Assembly (NCBI GenBank): GCA_015063135.1
Contig: SUTA01000004.1
Coordinates: forward strand, 1 to 64,000
Source of the DNA: Thermoplasmata archaeon
GTDB lineage: Archaea > Thermoplasmatota > Thermoplasmata > Methanomassiliicoccales > Methanomethylophilaceae
Direction of reading: 5' to 3'
Length of the DNA stretch: 64,000 nucleotides
Part shown: one piece after another, positions 1 to 9,438 of the stretch
Numbering within the stretch: the stretch's first letter is position 1
Layout: each line of letters starts with the position of its first letter
Program-made: the position numbers and the translations under genes
Notes under the pieces: model-generated
Seen by the model: the letters and a program-made list of their open reading frames with translations, nothing else
What the model was told of the DNA's origin: nothing
Databases searched by the model: none

Positions 1-2
1 TC

Positions 3-185
3 CGGGCGCTGGGATTGGACATCGATCGCCTGATCAATCGATGCAAAAGCAGGGGCAAACCGAGGTTACGGGCAGCGGAGGCTATCGACTGGGCGCGAAT
101 AATCAGGATGAAGTGCCGAATTCACGTTAAATTGGTATTATATACAGAAAAATTTGTACCAACCGAACATGTCGTATTACCCTGA
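3..185 (+). CDS. possible 3' end of a gene cut by the window edge
   Basis: A reading frame open at the left edge continues for 60 codons to a TGA at 183-185. Its translation is basic and helical (for example RALGLDIDRLINRC and AEAIDWARIIRMKC), which is compatible with real protein, but I recognise no family. The frame runs across the TATA box of the next gene and 17 nt into that gene, so its last residues are doubtful. The neighbouring frame also stays open to a TAA at 128-130 but reads as low-information sequence. This is only a possibility. Confidence 0.2.
   Translation, partial: RALGLDIDRLINRCKSRGKPRLRAAEAIDWARIIRMKCRIHVKLVLYTEKFVPTEHVVLP
136..145 (+). promoter_or_regulatory. TATA box of the winged-helix regulator
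   Basis: The AT-rich element TATTATATAC lies about 25-30 bp before the ATG at 169. This is the archaeal TATA spacing expected for a leaderless or very short-leader transcript. It also argues for the ATG at 169 rather than the upstream TTG at 154. Confidence 0.5.
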
Positions 186-492
186 TAGCGCTCTATCCGA
201 AAGGCACGTCTTCACTATACTGATGTGCGCGCTCGAACAAGGCACGATCAGGTCATCCGATGTCCATGAATTCATCAAGAACTGGGGCACCATCGCGGAA
301 AGGCTCGATTTCATGGTGAAAGCAGGTTTGCTCAGCGAGCATACGATTCGCGAGGGGCGCGTATCCCTGAACTACGTTCTAACACCCAAAGGGGAGTTCG
401 TGGCCCGCATGATGAAGATCTGCGACAAGGCCATTGACGGGGAGTTCGACATCGACAAGGACAGTGTCGACGCCGCCATGGGCAAGAGATGA
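169..492 (+). CDS. small winged-helix transcriptional regulator
   Basis: A soluble protein of 107 residues. Residues 10-75 have the helix-helix-helix-wing pattern of archaeal winged-helix regulators: a helix with SERHVFTILMCALEQG, a recognition-helix region around HEFIKNWGTIAERLDFMVKAG, and a wing ending YVLTPKGE. The C-terminal 30 residues are acidic and helical and could mediate dimer formation. I chose the ATG at 169, five codons inside the longest frame, because the TATA box sits about 26 bp upstream. It converges on thrS with a GC hairpin between them. The target is unknown. Confidence 0.6.
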   Translation: MSYYPDSALSERHVFTILMCALEQGTIRSSDVHEFIKNWGTIAERLDFMVKAGLLSEHTIREGRVSLNYVLTPKGEFVARMMKICDKAIDGEFDIDKDSVDAAMGKR

Positions 493-545
493 TGCCCGGG
501 ATACGATCCAGCATAACTAACAATAATTTGGTTAGCAACGGGAAA

Positions 546-565
546 AGAGGGGGCTGGGCCCCTCT
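546..565. terminator. GC hairpin between convergent genes
   Basis: A perfect 7-bp stem (AGAGGGG pairing with CCCCTCT) closes a 6-nt loop. It begins 10 nt beyond the thrS stop on the minus strand and is followed there by CTTTT. It belongs to a recurrent class of GC hairpins at gene ends in this window. Function as a terminator or 3'-end stabiliser is inferred. Confidence 0.55.
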
Positions 566-575
566 GTTGATTGTT

Positions 576-2339
576 TCAGGCGCGGTCTTCGATCTCCTTG
601 CGGACCTGGGCGATGAAGTCGCCGGTAGGAACCGCTCCGAGGTCTCCCTTGTCCCTGGACCTGACGGCGACGATGCTGCCGTCCTCGCTCTCCTTCTCTC
701 CGAGGATGAGCATGTACGGGACCTTCTCGAGCTGCGCTTCGCGGATCTTGTATCCGATCTTCTCGTCTCTGTTGTCGAGCTCCACCCTGATGCCGGCGGC
801 CTTCAGCTGGCCGGCGACCTTGGCGGCGTAGTCGAAGGACTTCTCGGACACGGACAGGACCTTGACCTGGACAGGGGAGAGCCATGTGGGGAACCTGCCG
901 GCGTAGTGCTCGATCAGGATGCCGATGAACCTCTCGATGGAGCCGAATACGACCCTGTGGGCCATGACGGGCCTGTGCTTCTCCCCGTCGGCGCCGATGT
1001 AGCTGATGTCGAACCTCTGGGGCATCTGGAAGTCCAGCTGGATCGTCCCGCACTGCCAGGTCCTCCCGATGGAGTCCTCAAGGTGGAAGTCGATCTTGGG
1101 CCCGTAGAATGCTCCGTCGCCCTCGTTCACCACATACGGGAGGCCGCAGGACTTCAGGGCATTGATGAGGCCGTTGGTGGCCCTCTCCCAGTCCTCGTCG
1201 GACCCCATGCTGTCCTCCGGCCTGGTGGACAGCTCGACATGGTACTTGAAGCCGAACTTGGAGTAGACCTCGTCGATGAGCCTGACCACGTTGGTTATCT
1301 CCTCGGTGATCTGGTCCTCGGCCATGTAGATGTGCGCATCGTCCTGGGTGAAGCACCTGACCCTCATCAGGCCGTGCAGGGTCCCGGACCTCTCGTGCCT
1401 GTGCACGATGCCGAGCTCAGCGAGCTTGATGGGGAGCTCCTTGTAGGAATGGGTCTCCACGCCGTACACCAGGATGGAGCCGGGGCAGTTCATGGGCTTG
1501 ATGCAGAACGTCTCGTCGTCGATCTTGGTGGTGTACATGTTGTCCTTGTAGTGGTCCCAGTGACCGGACTGCAGCCACAGGGCCTGGTTCATGATCAGGG
1601 GGGTGGAGATCTCCTGGTAGCCCTCCCTCTGGTGGATGCCCCTCCAGTAATCGATGAGGGTGTTCTTCAGGGTCATGCCCTTGGGCAGGAAGAACGGGAA
1701 TCCGGGCCCCTCCTCCATGAGGGCGAAGAGTCCGAGCTCCTTGCCGAGCCTGCGGTGGTCCCTCTTCTTGGCCTCCTCGAGCATGGTGAGGTGGGCGTCC
1801 AGGGCCTCCTTCGTGTCGAAGGCGGTGCCGTAGATCCTGCTGAGCATCTTGTTCTTCTCATCCCCGCGCCAGTATGCGCCGGCGAGGGAGAGCAGCTTGA
1901 ACGCCTTGACGGCCTTGGTGTACAGGGCGTGGGGCCCGGCGCACAGGTCGACGAACTCGCCCTGCTTGTAGAAGCTGATGGCGGCATCCTCCGGGAGGTC
2001 CTTCACCAGCTCGACCTTGTAGGTCTCGCCCTTGGACTCCAGGAACTCGATGGCCTCGGCGCGGGGCAGGGTGTAAGTCTCCAGCTTGAGGTTCTCCTTC
2101 ACGATCTTCTTCATCTCGGCCTCGAGCTTGTCGAGGTCCTCGGGGGCGAAGCCGCCCTCCTTGTCGAAGTCGTAGTAGAAACCGTCATCGATAGCAGGGC
2201 CGATAGCGAGCTTCGTTCCCGGGTAGAGCCTCTGAACCGCCTGCGCGAGCACGTGGGATGCGGTGTGGCGGATGACCTTCAGGTCGTCCTCGCATTCCCT
2301 CACGCTTCCATCATTGTACAATGCCTTCATGCAAATCAT
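576..2339 (-). CDS. thrS: threonyl-tRNA synthetase, bacterial type, lacking the TGS domain
   Basis: Charges tRNA-Thr with threonine in the cytosol. The protein is 587 residues. It starts directly in the second additional (SAD) editing domain, with HTASH near residue 26 and the second zinc-type motif DLCAGPH near 142. The class II catalytic core follows: motif 2 region RHERSGTLHGLMRVR, the CIKPMNCPG segment, and QCGTIQLDFQMP. An anticodon-binding domain closes the chain (VQVKVLSVSEKS to the end). A typical bacterial ThrRS is about 640 residues, with an N-terminal TGS domain of about 60 that is absent here. Editing by a bacterial-type SAD domain differs from the separate N-terminal editing domain usual in archaea, so lateral acquisition is likely. 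The start may be the ATG at 2339 or at 2330. Confidence 0.93.
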   Translation of the reverse strand: MICMKALYNDGSVRECEDDLKVIRHTASHVLAQAVQRLYPGTKLAIGPAIDDGFYYDFDKEGGFAPEDLDKLEAEMKKIVKENLKLETYTLPRAEAIEFLESKGETYKVELVKDLPEDAAISFYKQGEFVDLCAGPHALYTKAVKAFKLLSLAGAYWRGDEKNKMLSRIYGTAFDTKEALDAHLTMLEEAKKRDHRRLGKELGLFALMEEGPGFPFFLPKGMTLKNTLIDYWRGIHQREGYQEISTPLIMNQALWLQSGHWDHYKDNMYTTKIDDETFCIKPMNCPGSILVYGVETHSYKELPIKLAELGIVHRHERSGTLHGLMRVRCFTQDDAHIYMAEDQITEEITNVVRLIDEVYSKFGFKYHVELSTRPEDSMGSDEDWERATNGLINALKSCGLPYVVNEGDGAFYGPKIDFHLEDSIGRTWQCGTIQLDFQMPQRFDISYIGADGEKHRPVMAHRVVFGSIERFIGILIEHYAGRFPTWLSPVQVKVLSVSEKSFDYAAKVAGQLKAAGIRVELDNRDEKIGYKIREAQLEKVPYMLILGEKESEDGSIVAVRSRDKGDLGAVPTGDFIAQVRKEIEDRA

Positions 2340-2370
2340 CTCTTCCGCGGCCCCTACGAATGGGTCGCGA

Positions 2371-2380
2371 CTTTTATTGA
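2371..2380 (-). promoter_or_regulatory. TATA box of thrS
   Basis: On the minus strand the element reads TCAATAAAAG, about 32-40 bp before the thrS start. That spacing predicts a short leader. Confidence 0.4.
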
Positions 2381-2417
2381 GTGAATCCGCCCAGTCAAAA
2401 CAGGTTAATATAATTGT

Positions 2418-3548
2418 TCAAAGGACGGACCAGAGAAGCGCGCGGCATCGGCGCTTGACGATGATGCAGAGGATGTCCTCGTCCTGGACCACGTGGTCCA
2501 TCCCGACGGTCTGCCCGGGGAACTTGGCGGACTTCCCCCAGACCATTGCGTACCTGAAGTTGTTCTTGAAGTCCCTGTGGATGAGCTCGCACACGTCCCC
2601 GACGTTGTTGCCGCGCTTGACGATCAGCGGGATGTCCAGGTCGGCCTCCTGGCCCTGGGGCTTCAAGTATATCCTGATCATGTCGATGGTGTCGTACAGG
2701 GCCTGCTTCAGCTCGGGCATTCCCTGGCCTGTGGCCGCGGATATGGGGATGCAGCGGTACTGGCTGTGCATCTCCATGACGGCCTCCAGCTGGCCCTCCC
2801 TGGCCAGGTCCACCTTGTTGATGGCCATGATGGCCTTGATGTAGACCCTGTTGCCGGCGAGGACGTCCAGCATCTGCTCGACGTTGATGTCCTCCCTGAC
2901 CACGACGGTGCAGTTGATGTGGCCGTAGGCCGCGGTCATGTCCCTGATGGTCTCCACGTCGATCTTCGTGAGCTTCAGGGTGGGCTTGACGAGGATCCCG
3001 CCGTGGTCCGACGGGGTGATGACCACGTCGGGCTTGGACTGGTTCAGGCGGATCGCGGCGTTGTACAGCTCCTTGAACAGGACGTTCATGTTGGGGTTGA
3101 AGATGTCCACGACCAGCAGGATGACGTCCGCGGACCTGGCCGCCGCGATGACCTCCCTGCCGCGCCCCTTGCCGCGGGAGGCGTCCTTGATCAGACCCGG
3201 CATGTCCAGGATCTGGATCTTGGCGTGGTTGTACTCCATGACCCCGGGCACGACGTCCAGGGTGGTGAAGTGGTACGCGCCGACCTCGGACTTGGCCCCG
3301 GTCAGCTGGTTGAGGAGCGTGGACTTACCGACCGAGGGGAAACCGACCAGCGCCACGGTGGCGTTCCCGGCCTTCTTGACGTAGAATCCCTTGGTCGGGC
3401 CCTTGGAGGAGCGCCTCTTCTCCTCCTCCTCGGAGAGGCGGGCGATCTTGGCTTTGAGCTTGCCGATATGACCTTCGGTGGCCTTGTTGTACTTGGTCTT
3501 GGAGATCTGCTCCTCCAATTCCTTGATCTGCTCCTCTATGGTCGCCAT
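2418..3548 (-). CDS. DRG-family GTP-binding protein
   Basis: A translation-associated GTPase of the Obg/DRG group, about 376 residues. After a charged coiled-coil N-terminus (residues 1-60) come G1 GFPSVGKST near 68, G3 DMPG near 114, G4 NKVD near 243 and G5 SAA near 269. The C-terminal TGS domain runs from about 290 (DLDIPLIVKRGNNVGDVC) to the end. DRG proteins normally finish at the IIVKR-type terminus. Here about ten extra residues follow, so the true stop may be slightly earlier. It is transcribed toward thrS from its own TATA box. Confidence 0.9.
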   Translation of the reverse strand: MATIEEQIKELEEQISKTKYNKATEGHIGKLKAKIARLSEEEEKRRSSKGPTKGFYVKKAGNATVALVGFPSVGKSTLLNQLTGAKSEVGAYHFTTLDVVPGVMEYNHAKIQILDMPGLIKDASRGKGRGREVIAAARSADVILLVVDIFNPNMNVLFKELYNAAIRLNQSKPDVVITPSDHGGILVKPTLKLTKIDVETIRDMTAAYGHINCTVVVREDINVEQMLDVLAGNRVYIKAIMAINKVDLAREGQLEAVMEMHSQYRCIPISAATGQGMPELKQALYDTIDMIRIYLKPQGQEADLDIPLIVKRGNNVGDVCELIHRDFKNNFRYAMVWGKSAKFPGQTVGMDHVVQDEDILCIIVKRRCRALLWSVL

Positions 3549-3580
3549 TGGGTGCTGCTCCGTGTTCTGGGAAGGCCACC

Positions 3581-3590
3581 CTATATTAGA
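3581..3590 (-). promoter_or_regulatory. TATA box of the DRG GTPase gene
   Basis: The element reads TCTAATATAG on the minus strand, about 33-42 bp before the ATG at 3548. It shares a 92-bp divergent intergenic region with the promoter of the zinc-ribbon gene. Confidence 0.45.
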
Positions 3591-3610
3591 CAGTTGCGCG
3601 AGCGCTGTGC

Positions 3611-3621
3611 CTTTTATATAT
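3611..3621 (+). promoter_or_regulatory. TATA box of the zinc-ribbon membrane protein gene
   Basis: The strong element CTTTTATATAT sits 20-30 bp before the ATG at 3641, predicting a nearly leaderless mRNA. Confidence 0.55.
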
Positions 3622-3640
3622 CGTAGTCAATGGCCCCGCA

Positions 3641-4753
3641 ATGAACGAAGTTGCAGCAGGGAAATCGTTCAAAGACGATTTCAATGCGCTCACACCAAAG
3701 CAATGGATAGCCATCGTCGCCGGTCTGGCCATCTCGCTGGTCCTGGTCCTCTTTGGGGGCGGCGGCCTGTGCTTCGGCATCATCCTGGCGCCGATATTCC
3801 TGTACATGATCCCCCACCTCCTGGGGGTCCAGTCGGTCAGGATCAAGGCCATCATGGGAGTGATCTTCGTCGTCGCGGCCATGCTGATAGGGACGTTCGC
3901 GTTCATGGGGGTCGACAAGGACCTGGACATCAGCAAGGTCAACGACGGGAAGGTCATCTCCGACCCGGAGTTCGACTACGAGGACTACGTCCTCACCGCC
4001 ACCATCGACTTCGACGAGGACTACTACGTCATCGCATCCTTCGCCAAGGTCACGATGTTCAGGTTCGGCATGCCCATGCACGAGGTCATCAAGGACGAGG
4101 ACAAGGTGCCCATGGTGCCCTTGGACTCTGAACGGTACGGCGCGCATCTGGATATGGAGGACGGGGTCCTGTACTACGTGCTCATCCAGGTTAAGTACAT
4201 GGAGGACGGCAAGGAGAAGGAGAAGGCCTCCATGGCATTCCTGGTCAACACCGGAGCCGACGTCGGCATCGACATGTACCTCAAGGGCACGGCCATGGGC
4301 GTTGTGGCCCCCGGTGCGTTCTACTTCCTGCTCGTAGCGTTCTCGTTCCTCATGAGGCGCAGCCTCGGCAAGACCCGCCAGAAGATGGAGGACGAGGGAC
4401 GCCTGTATCCCCAGGGATACGGGAGGTGCAAGGAGTGCGGGACGCTCGTCCTGCCCGGAGAGGTCACCTGCAGGAAGTGCGGCGCCTACATCGATGTACC
4501 GGACGAGATGAAGGCTTCCAAGAAGGACTACTTCGTCTGCACCGAGTGCGGTGCCGAGGTCCCCAACGACGCCAAGGAGTGCCCCAAGTGCGGCGCGAAG
4601 TTCGAGGGGGTTGAGAACGAGGTCGTCCATGCGGACGGCACCGTCGACGTCTCCTCGGAATCCTTCGAGTGCTCCGAGTGCGGCGCCCAGGTCCCCGCGA
4701 ACGCGACCCACTGCCCCAAGTGCGGTGCCAAGTTCGACGAGGACGACGAGTGA
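3641..4753 (+). CDS. membrane protein with three C-terminal zinc ribbons
   Basis: A 370-residue protein of unknown function. Two hydrophobic segments near residues 22-58 and one near 65-85 anchor the N-terminus. An acidic extracytoplasmic-looking domain follows (about 90-205), then another membrane segment near 215-235. The cytosolic tail carries three CxxC-x(n)-CxxC rubredoxin-type zinc ribbons: CKECG/CRKCG, CTECG/CPKCG and CSECG/CPKCG. The second and third are near-identical repeats, which indicates recent duplication. Such zinc-ribbon tails are common in archaeal membrane proteins and may bind protein or nucleic acid. Its role is unknown. Confidence 0.7.
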   Translation: MNEVAAGKSFKDDFNALTPKQWIAIVAGLAISLVLVLFGGGGLCFGIILAPIFLYMIPHLLGVQSVRIKAIMGVIFVVAAMLIGTFAFMGVDKDLDISKVNDGKVISDPEFDYEDYVLTATIDFDEDYYVIASFAKVTMFRFGMPMHEVIKDEDKVPMVPLDSERYGAHLDMEDGVLYYVLIQVKYMEDGKEKEKASMAFLVNTGADVGIDMYLKGTAMGVVAPGAFYFLLVAFSFLMRRSLGKTRQKMEDEGRLYPQGYGRCKECGTLVLPGEVTCRKCGAYIDVPDEMKASKKDYFVCTECGAEVPNDAKECPKCGAKFEGVENEVVHADGTVDVSSESFECSECGAQVPANATHCPKCGAKFDEDDE

Positions 4754-4761
4754 TCCAACGT

Positions 4762-4782
4762 CCGGGGGCGGTCCGCCCCCGG
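4762..4782 (+). terminator. GC hairpin after the zinc-ribbon gene
   Basis: A perfect 9-bp stem (CCGGGGGCG pairing with CGCCCCCGG) with a 3-nt loop starts 8 nt after the stop codon. It is followed by GCCCCTTAGTATAC, a variant of the CCCCTTATC-like sequence seen after other hairpins here. Confidence 0.6.
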
Positions 4783-4786
4783 GCCC

Positions 4787-4797
4787 CTTAGTATACA
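4787..4797 (+). promoter_or_regulatory. TATA box of the first MATE transporter
   Basis: The element CTTAGTATACA lies 25-35 bp before the ATG at 4822, directly abutting the preceding hairpin. Confidence 0.45.
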
Positions 4798-4821
4798 AAG
4801 GACAGCGGTTGGTACCCTGCT

Positions 4822-6246
4822 ATGAGCGACGAGAGCGGCCTCGAGAACGTGAAAGGCACCAAAAAAGTGCTGAAATTCGCCCTGCCCACCATCGTAATGA
4901 TGGTTCTCACCTCGTCGTATGTCATGGTGGACGGACTTATCGTCGCCAACCTCATCAGCACGGACGCTCTGGCAGCGGCCAACCTCGCCATGCCCGTATA
5001 CTCCTTCTTCACCGCCGTCGGATTCATGTTCGCATCCGGTGGCTCCGCGCTCGTGACGAAGAAAATGGGCGAGGGGCGCGTGGCGGAGGCGAGATCGGAC
5101 TTCACCCTGATAGCCATCTCAGGCATCGTCATATCGGTCGCCATCATCGCCGTCTGCCTGCTGTTCCTGGACCCGCTCGTAGACGGACTGGGAGCCGACG
5201 AGACCCTCCACGGCCTCACGAGGGAGTACATGCTGTACTGGGGAGCCTTCGCGCCCTTCGCGGTACTCCAGTTCATCTTCATCCAGTTCTTCATCGTGGC
5301 GGGCAAGCCCGGCCTTGCACTCGCCGCCGCCGTCGGATCCGGCGTGACCAACATCTGCCTCGACCTGCTGTTCATAGGCGGGTTCGGCATGGGAATCGGC
5401 GGGGCCGCAGTCGCCAGCGGCATCAGCGCGCTGATCCCCAGCGTCATCGGGCTCTACTACTTCACCGGCGGCAGATCCGCCTTGCAGTTCGCCAAGCCGA
5501 AAGGGAACAGGCGCATACTGCCCAAGGTCTGCTCCAACGGCGCATCCGAGATGGTCACGGAGCTGTCGGGTTCCGTGGCCTCCCTGGCGTTCAACCTGGT
5601 CATGATGCACTACATCGGCGCGGACGGAGTCGGGGCGATAACCGTGATCATGTACGTCCAGTTCCTGGCCCTGGCCATCCTGCTCGGCTACTCCATGGGG
5701 GTGGCCCCCGTGATGTCCCATGCCTACGGCAGGGGCGACCGCGAAGCCATGTCAGGCCTTTACAGAGTAAGCATGAAGTTCACCCTGGCATTCAGCGTAT
5801 CAGTGTTCTTCTTCATGGAATTCTTCGGATGGGTGGTGGTCGGGCTGTTCAACGCCGGCAACGAGCATCTCTACGAGATCGCTACCGACGGCATCCTGAT
5901 ACATTCGTTCGCCTACCTGTTCATGGGTGTGAACATGTACGCCTCGTCGCTCTTCACATCCCTGTCCAACGGGCTGCTGTCCGCGGTCATATCCGGCCTC
6001 AGGACCCTCATCATCCTGGTGCCGCTCATAGTCTTCCTCCCCGCCGTGATGGGCGTGGACGGGGTCTGGTACGCCATCCCGATAACCGACCTGACTGTCA
6101 TGATCCTCTCCATCTGGCTCTTGATCAAGAATTCCGACAGGTACGGATACGGCAGGCTGTTCGACCGCAAGCCGGCAGCCAGCCGAACCTTTATCATACG
6201 CGACTCCTTCCCCTCGGACGGATGCCCTCAGAACAGACAAGTCTAG
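4822..6246 (+). CDS. MATE-family multidrug/sodium antiporter
   Basis: A predicted 12-helix cation-coupled efflux protein of 474 residues. It has the duplicated six-helix MATE repeat, with typical segments such as [12 protein letters not shown] near residue 35 (first repeat), the [17 protein letters not shown] loop, and [16 protein letters not shown] opening the second repeat. The last 8 codons overlap the start of top6B in another frame, so the extreme C-terminus may be cut short in vivo. The substrate cannot be told from sequence. A second MATE gene lies near 44-45 kb and is only distantly similar. Confidence 0.85.
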   Translation: MSDESGLENVKGTKKVLKFALPTIVMMVLTSSYVMVDGLIVANLISTDALAAANLAMPVYSFFTAVGFMFASGGSALVTKKMGEGRVAEARSDFTLIAISGIVISVAIIAVCLLFLDPLVDGLGADETLHGLTREYMLYWGAFAPFAVLQFIFIQFFIVAGKPGLALAAAVGSGVTNICLDLLFIGGFGMGIGGAAVASGISALIPSVIGLYYFTGGRSALQFAKPKGNRRILPKVCSNGASEMVTELSGSVASLAFNLVMMHYIGADGVGAITVIMYVQFLALAILLGYSMGVAPVMSHAYGRGDREAMSGLYRVSMKFTLAFSVSVFFFMEFFGWVVVGLFNAGNEHLYEIATDGILIHSFAYLFMGVNMYASSLFTSLSNGLLSAVISGLRTLIILVPLIVFLPAVMGVDGVWYAIPITDLTVMILSIWLLIKNSDRYGYGRLFDRKPAASRTFIIRDSFPSDGCPQNRQV

Positions 6247-8255
6247 ACGGCGGATCGCCGAAGAAGCCCTCGACTTCCATAGCCCACACGCTCGCAACGA
6301 AGCAGCAGGAGATCTCCGTCACGGAGTTCTTCGAGAAGAACAAGCAGATCCTGGGGTTCGACTCCAGGTCCAAATCCCTGCTCATGGGCATCAAGGAAGC
6401 GGTCGACAACTCGCTGGATGCCTGCGAAGAGGCCTCAATCCTGCCAAACATCGAGGTCAGGATCGAGAGGATAGGCGACGAGGACTACAAGATATCGATA
6501 GAGGATAACGGACCCGGCATCGTGCACAAGATGATGCCCAACGTCTTCGGGCGCCTGCTCTACGGATCGAGGTTCCACGCCCTGAGGCAGTCCAGGGGCC
6601 AGCAGGGTATCGGGATCTCCGCGACCGTCATGTACGGCAACATCACCACCGGCAAGCCCGCGCACGTCATCTCCAAGATAGAGGGGGAGGACGAGGTCGC
6701 CTGGGGCATGGACATCTTCATCGATACCAAGACCAACCGCCCCGTCGTCACCAACGACAAGGCGTTCACCTGGGAGGGGAGGGACCACGGCACCTTCATC
6801 GAGTACACCATCAAGGGGAGGTACATAACCGGGAAGCAGTCCGTGTTCGAGTACCTGAAGGACACCGCCATCGTCAACCCCCACGCCCAGATCACGTTCC
6901 ACGACCCCGACGGCACCAAGACGGTGTTCGAGAGGGCCACATCCGAGATGCCGCCGAAGCCCAAGGAGATCAAGCCCCACCCAGAGGGCATGGAGATCGG
7001 CGACCTGATGAAGTACGCCGGGGCGACCCAGCAGAAGACCATCAAGGCGTTCCTGAAGAACGACTTCTCCAGAATCACCGACAGGCTCGCCAGCGAGATC
7101 CTCGAGAAATCCGGCGTCGACGGCAACAAGAAGCCGGCGAAGATGACCAGGGAGGAGGCCATAGCCATCCTCGAGGCCATCAAGACCTGCAAGATCATGG
7201 CCCCTCCGACTGACTGCCTCTCCCCCATCGGCGAGACGCTGATCAAGAAGGGCCTGATGCACGTCCTCGAGGGCCTCAGGCCCGAGTACTACGCCACCCC
7301 CGTCACCCGCGCCCCCAAGGCCGTGAACGGCAACCCGTTCATCGTCGAGGCCGGAATCGTGTACGGCGGGGACATCCCATCTGACAGCCAGGTCCAGATC
7401 CTCAGGTTCGCCAACCGCGTCCCGCTGCTCTACCAACAGGGCGCCTGCGCCATCACGAAGGCCATCCAGGACATGGACTGGAGGAGGTACGGCCTCGAGC
7501 AGAGGGGAGGCAAGGGGATCCCCTTCGGCCCCGCGATCATCCTGGTCCACGTAGCGTCCACCAAGGTCCCGTTCACTTCCGAGGGCAAGGAGGCCGTCGC
7601 GTCCTACCCCGAGCTCTCCGCGGAGATCGGCCTGGCGCTGAGGCTCTGCGCCAGGAACCTCAAGAGCCATCTGAACAAGATGGAGAGGAAGCACAAGACC
7701 CACGCCAAGTTCGAGATCGTCCAGGAGATCCTGCCCGACATGGCCAAGAAGGCCGCCGACCACCTCGGGAAGCCGGTGCCGGACCTGAGCAGGACGATCA
7801 CCAACATCATGAACGTGGTCTGGATAGAGCCGACCGTCGAGAAGAAGAAGAACCTCCGCACGGTCAAATACACAATCTACAACTACACTCGGTCCGAGAG
7901 GACCCTGCGGCTGCACGCGCGGCTGCCCAAGGAGTGCGTCAACCTGACGCTGTTCTCCAACCCCGACTTCCTCGACATGAACGATGAGGGCAAGGCGAAC
8001 TGGGAGGTGAAGTCGATCCCGCCGAGCGAGAACCACGTGGTGTCCTTCGAGCTCAAGGGCGAGCTCGCCGACACCTTCGACGCGGACGACATCTACTTCT
8101 CCGGCCTGAACCCCACCATCGTCATGGGCGCAGAGCAGCTGCCCGGCGACTGGGGCATCAAGGGGATGGAGATCGTGCAAAGCAGCGAGGACGACCTCGT
8201 GAGCGACGATGACGAAGATGAATCGATGGAGGCTGAGGATCTTGGCGACGAATGA
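6222..8255 (+). CDS. top6B: DNA topoisomerase VI subunit B
   Basis: The ATPase subunit of archaeal type IIB topoisomerase, which with subunit A relaxes and decatenates DNA. The protein is 677 residues. The GHKL ATPase fold shows the N-box ([14 protein letters not shown] near residue 60), the G1 box (IEDNGPGI) and the G2 region ([17 protein letters not shown]). A helix-two-turns-helix region, the transducer domain and an acidic C-terminal tail follow. I chose the ATG at 6222 because the SVTEFFEKN-type N-terminus of the family begins soon after it. The longer open frame upstream lies over the MATE gene and is not coding. The start overlaps the MATE end by 25 bp, and the end overlaps top6A by 47 bp. 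Confidence 0.95.
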   Translation: MPSEQTSLDGGSPKKPSTSIAHTLATKQQEISVTEFFEKNKQILGFDSRSKSLLMGIKEAVDNSLDACEEASILPNIEVRIERIGDEDYKISIEDNGPGIVHKMMPNVFGRLLYGSRFHALRQSRGQQGIGISATVMYGNITTGKPAHVISKIEGEDEVAWGMDIFIDTKTNRPVVTNDKAFTWEGRDHGTFIEYTIKGRYITGKQSVFEYLKDTAIVNPHAQITFHDPDGTKTVFERATSEMPPKPKEIKPHPEGMEIGDLMKYAGATQQKTIKAFLKNDFSRITDRLASEILEKSGVDGNKKPAKMTREEAIAILEAIKTCKIMAPPTDCLSPIGETLIKKGLMHVLEGLRPEYYATPVTRAPKAVNGNPFIVEAGIVYGGDIPSDSQVQILRFANRVPLLYQQGACAITKAIQDMDWRRYGLEQRGGKGIPFGPAIILVHVASTKVPFTSEGKEAVASYPELSAEIGLALRLCARNLKSHLNKMERKHKTHAKFEIVQEILPDMAKKAADHLGKPVPDLSRTITNIMNVVWIEPTVEKKKNLRTVKYTIYNYTRSERTLRLHARLPKECVNLTLFSNPDFLDMNDEGKANWEVKSIPPSENHVVSFELKGELADTFDADDIYFSGLNPTIVMGAEQLPGDWGIKGMEIVQSSEDDLVSDDDEDESMEAEDLGDE

Positions 8256-9336
8256 CAGACAGAAGGAAGCGCTGGACAGCCTCACGGGCGTAGTCAGCCA
8301 GATCTACGACCAGCTGGACGGTGGCGAGATACCCTCGATGGAGCTCCCGTTGAGGTCCAAGAAGAACATCGAGTTCGACCCCCAGCACAACGTCTGGACC
8401 TACGGCGACCTCAAGACGTCCCGTACCGCCAAGACGGTCAACGGGGCGGTGATGATGCTCAGGACCGTGTACACCGCCGACTTCATCAACGAGATGATCA
8501 AGGAGAACAAGTCGTCCACCTTGAGGGAGATGTACTACATCTCCGAGGGCTGGCACAACGCGAAGTTCCACACCCAGGACGAGAGCAACCTCCTGGCCGA
8601 GGACCTCGAGACGATCACCGGCTGCATGAGGGAGGACTTTAAGCTCCGCCCCGAGGAGTCTGGAGCGCACGTCTATGGGGACGTCAACTTCACCACCATG
8701 ACCAAGAAGGGCATGAAGAAGGTGAACTGCATCGACGACGTCTCCGAGGCTGGGTTCGCGGTGCCGTACAAGGTCGAGGAGGACACGTTCCAAATCGACC
8801 CGGGCAACACCAAGTTCATCATGGCGATAGAGACAGGAGGTATGTTCGCCCGTCTCATCGAGAACGGGTTCCCCGAGAGGTACAACTGCACCCTGGTCCA
8901 CCTGAGCGGACAGCCCGCCAGGAGCACCAGGAGGCTCATCAAGAGGCTCAACGAGGAGCATAACCTGCCCGTCACCGTCTTCACCGACGGCGACCCGTGG
9001 TCCTTCAGGATCTACGCCTCCGTCGCGTACGGGGCCATCAAGACCGCGCACATCTCGTCCTACCTGGCGACGCCCACTGCCCAGTTCATCGGCGTCACCG
9101 CGTCGGACATCCTGAACTACAACCTGCCCACGGACAAGTTGAACGACAAGGATATCGGCGCGCTCAACGCGGAGCTCTCCGACCCCAGGTTCAAGGACGA
9201 GTTCTGGGTCAACGAGATCCAGGCCATGCTCAGCATGAAGAAGAAATCTGAGCAGCAGGCGTTGGCCAAGTACGGTCTGGACTATGTGACGGACCATTAT
9301 CTCCCCGAGAAGCTCACCAACATGGGCATCCTCTGA
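8209..9336 (+). CDS. top6A: DNA topoisomerase VI subunit A (Spo11-like)
   Basis: The DNA-cleaving subunit of topoisomerase VI, 375 residues. The winged-helix (CAP-like) domain holds the catalytic tyrosine in [12 protein letters not shown] near residue 109. The Toprim domain carries the metal-binding glutamate in [10 protein letters not shown] and the DGDPWSF motif. It is translated from within the 3' end of top6B (47-bp overlap), which suggests coupling and equal stoichiometry. The first ATG is used here; the ATG three codons later is an alternative start. A tetraloop hairpin follows the stop. Confidence 0.95.
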   Translation: MTKMNRWRLRILATNDRQKEALDSLTGVVSQIYDQLDGGEIPSMELPLRSKKNIEFDPQHNVWTYGDLKTSRTAKTVNGAVMMLRTVYTADFINEMIKENKSSTLREMYYISEGWHNAKFHTQDESNLLAEDLETITGCMREDFKLRPEESGAHVYGDVNFTTMTKKGMKKVNCIDDVSEAGFAVPYKVEEDTFQIDPGNTKFIMAIETGGMFARLIENGFPERYNCTLVHLSGQPARSTRRLIKRLNEEHNLPVTVFTDGDPWSFRIYASVAYGAIKTAHISSYLATPTAQFIGVTASDILNYNLPTDKLNDKDIGALNAELSDPRFKDEFWVNEIQAMLSMKKKSEQQALAKYGLDYVTDHYLPEKLTNMGIL

Positions 9337-9346
9337 AACTCCAAAT

Positions 9347-9364
9347 GCCGGGCGCGAGCCCGGC
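9347..9364 (+). terminator. GC hairpin with GCGA tetraloop after top6A
   Basis: A perfect 7-bp stem (GCCGGGC pairing with GCCCGGC) is closed by the stable GNRA-type loop GCGA. It begins 10 nt after the top6A stop and is followed by a T-rich stretch. Confidence 0.55.
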
Positions 9365-9405
9365 TACCTTCATTTTCTAGCCAGTTGGATTGGTTTGATA
9401 GCAAA

Positions 9406-9416
9406 CGATATTAAAC
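9406..9416 (+). promoter_or_regulatory. TATA box of the unknown gene at 9439
   Basis: The element CGATATTAAAC lies 23-33 bp before the ATG. Confidence 0.4.
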
Positions 9417-9438
9417 CTATCGTCCTTACCATCCATCC

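Noticed and set aside
489-2384. A 631-codon open frame antisense to thrS
   Set aside because: It is the mirror of a high-GC coding gene, rich in G, V, L and D with no domain pattern, while the opposite strand encodes a textbook ThrRS.
4551-6221. Upstream extension of the top6B frame, more than 550 codons
   Set aside because: It lies out of frame over the zinc-ribbon and MATE genes and reads as arginine/proline-rich shadow sequence; topoisomerase VI B homology begins just after the ATG at 6222.
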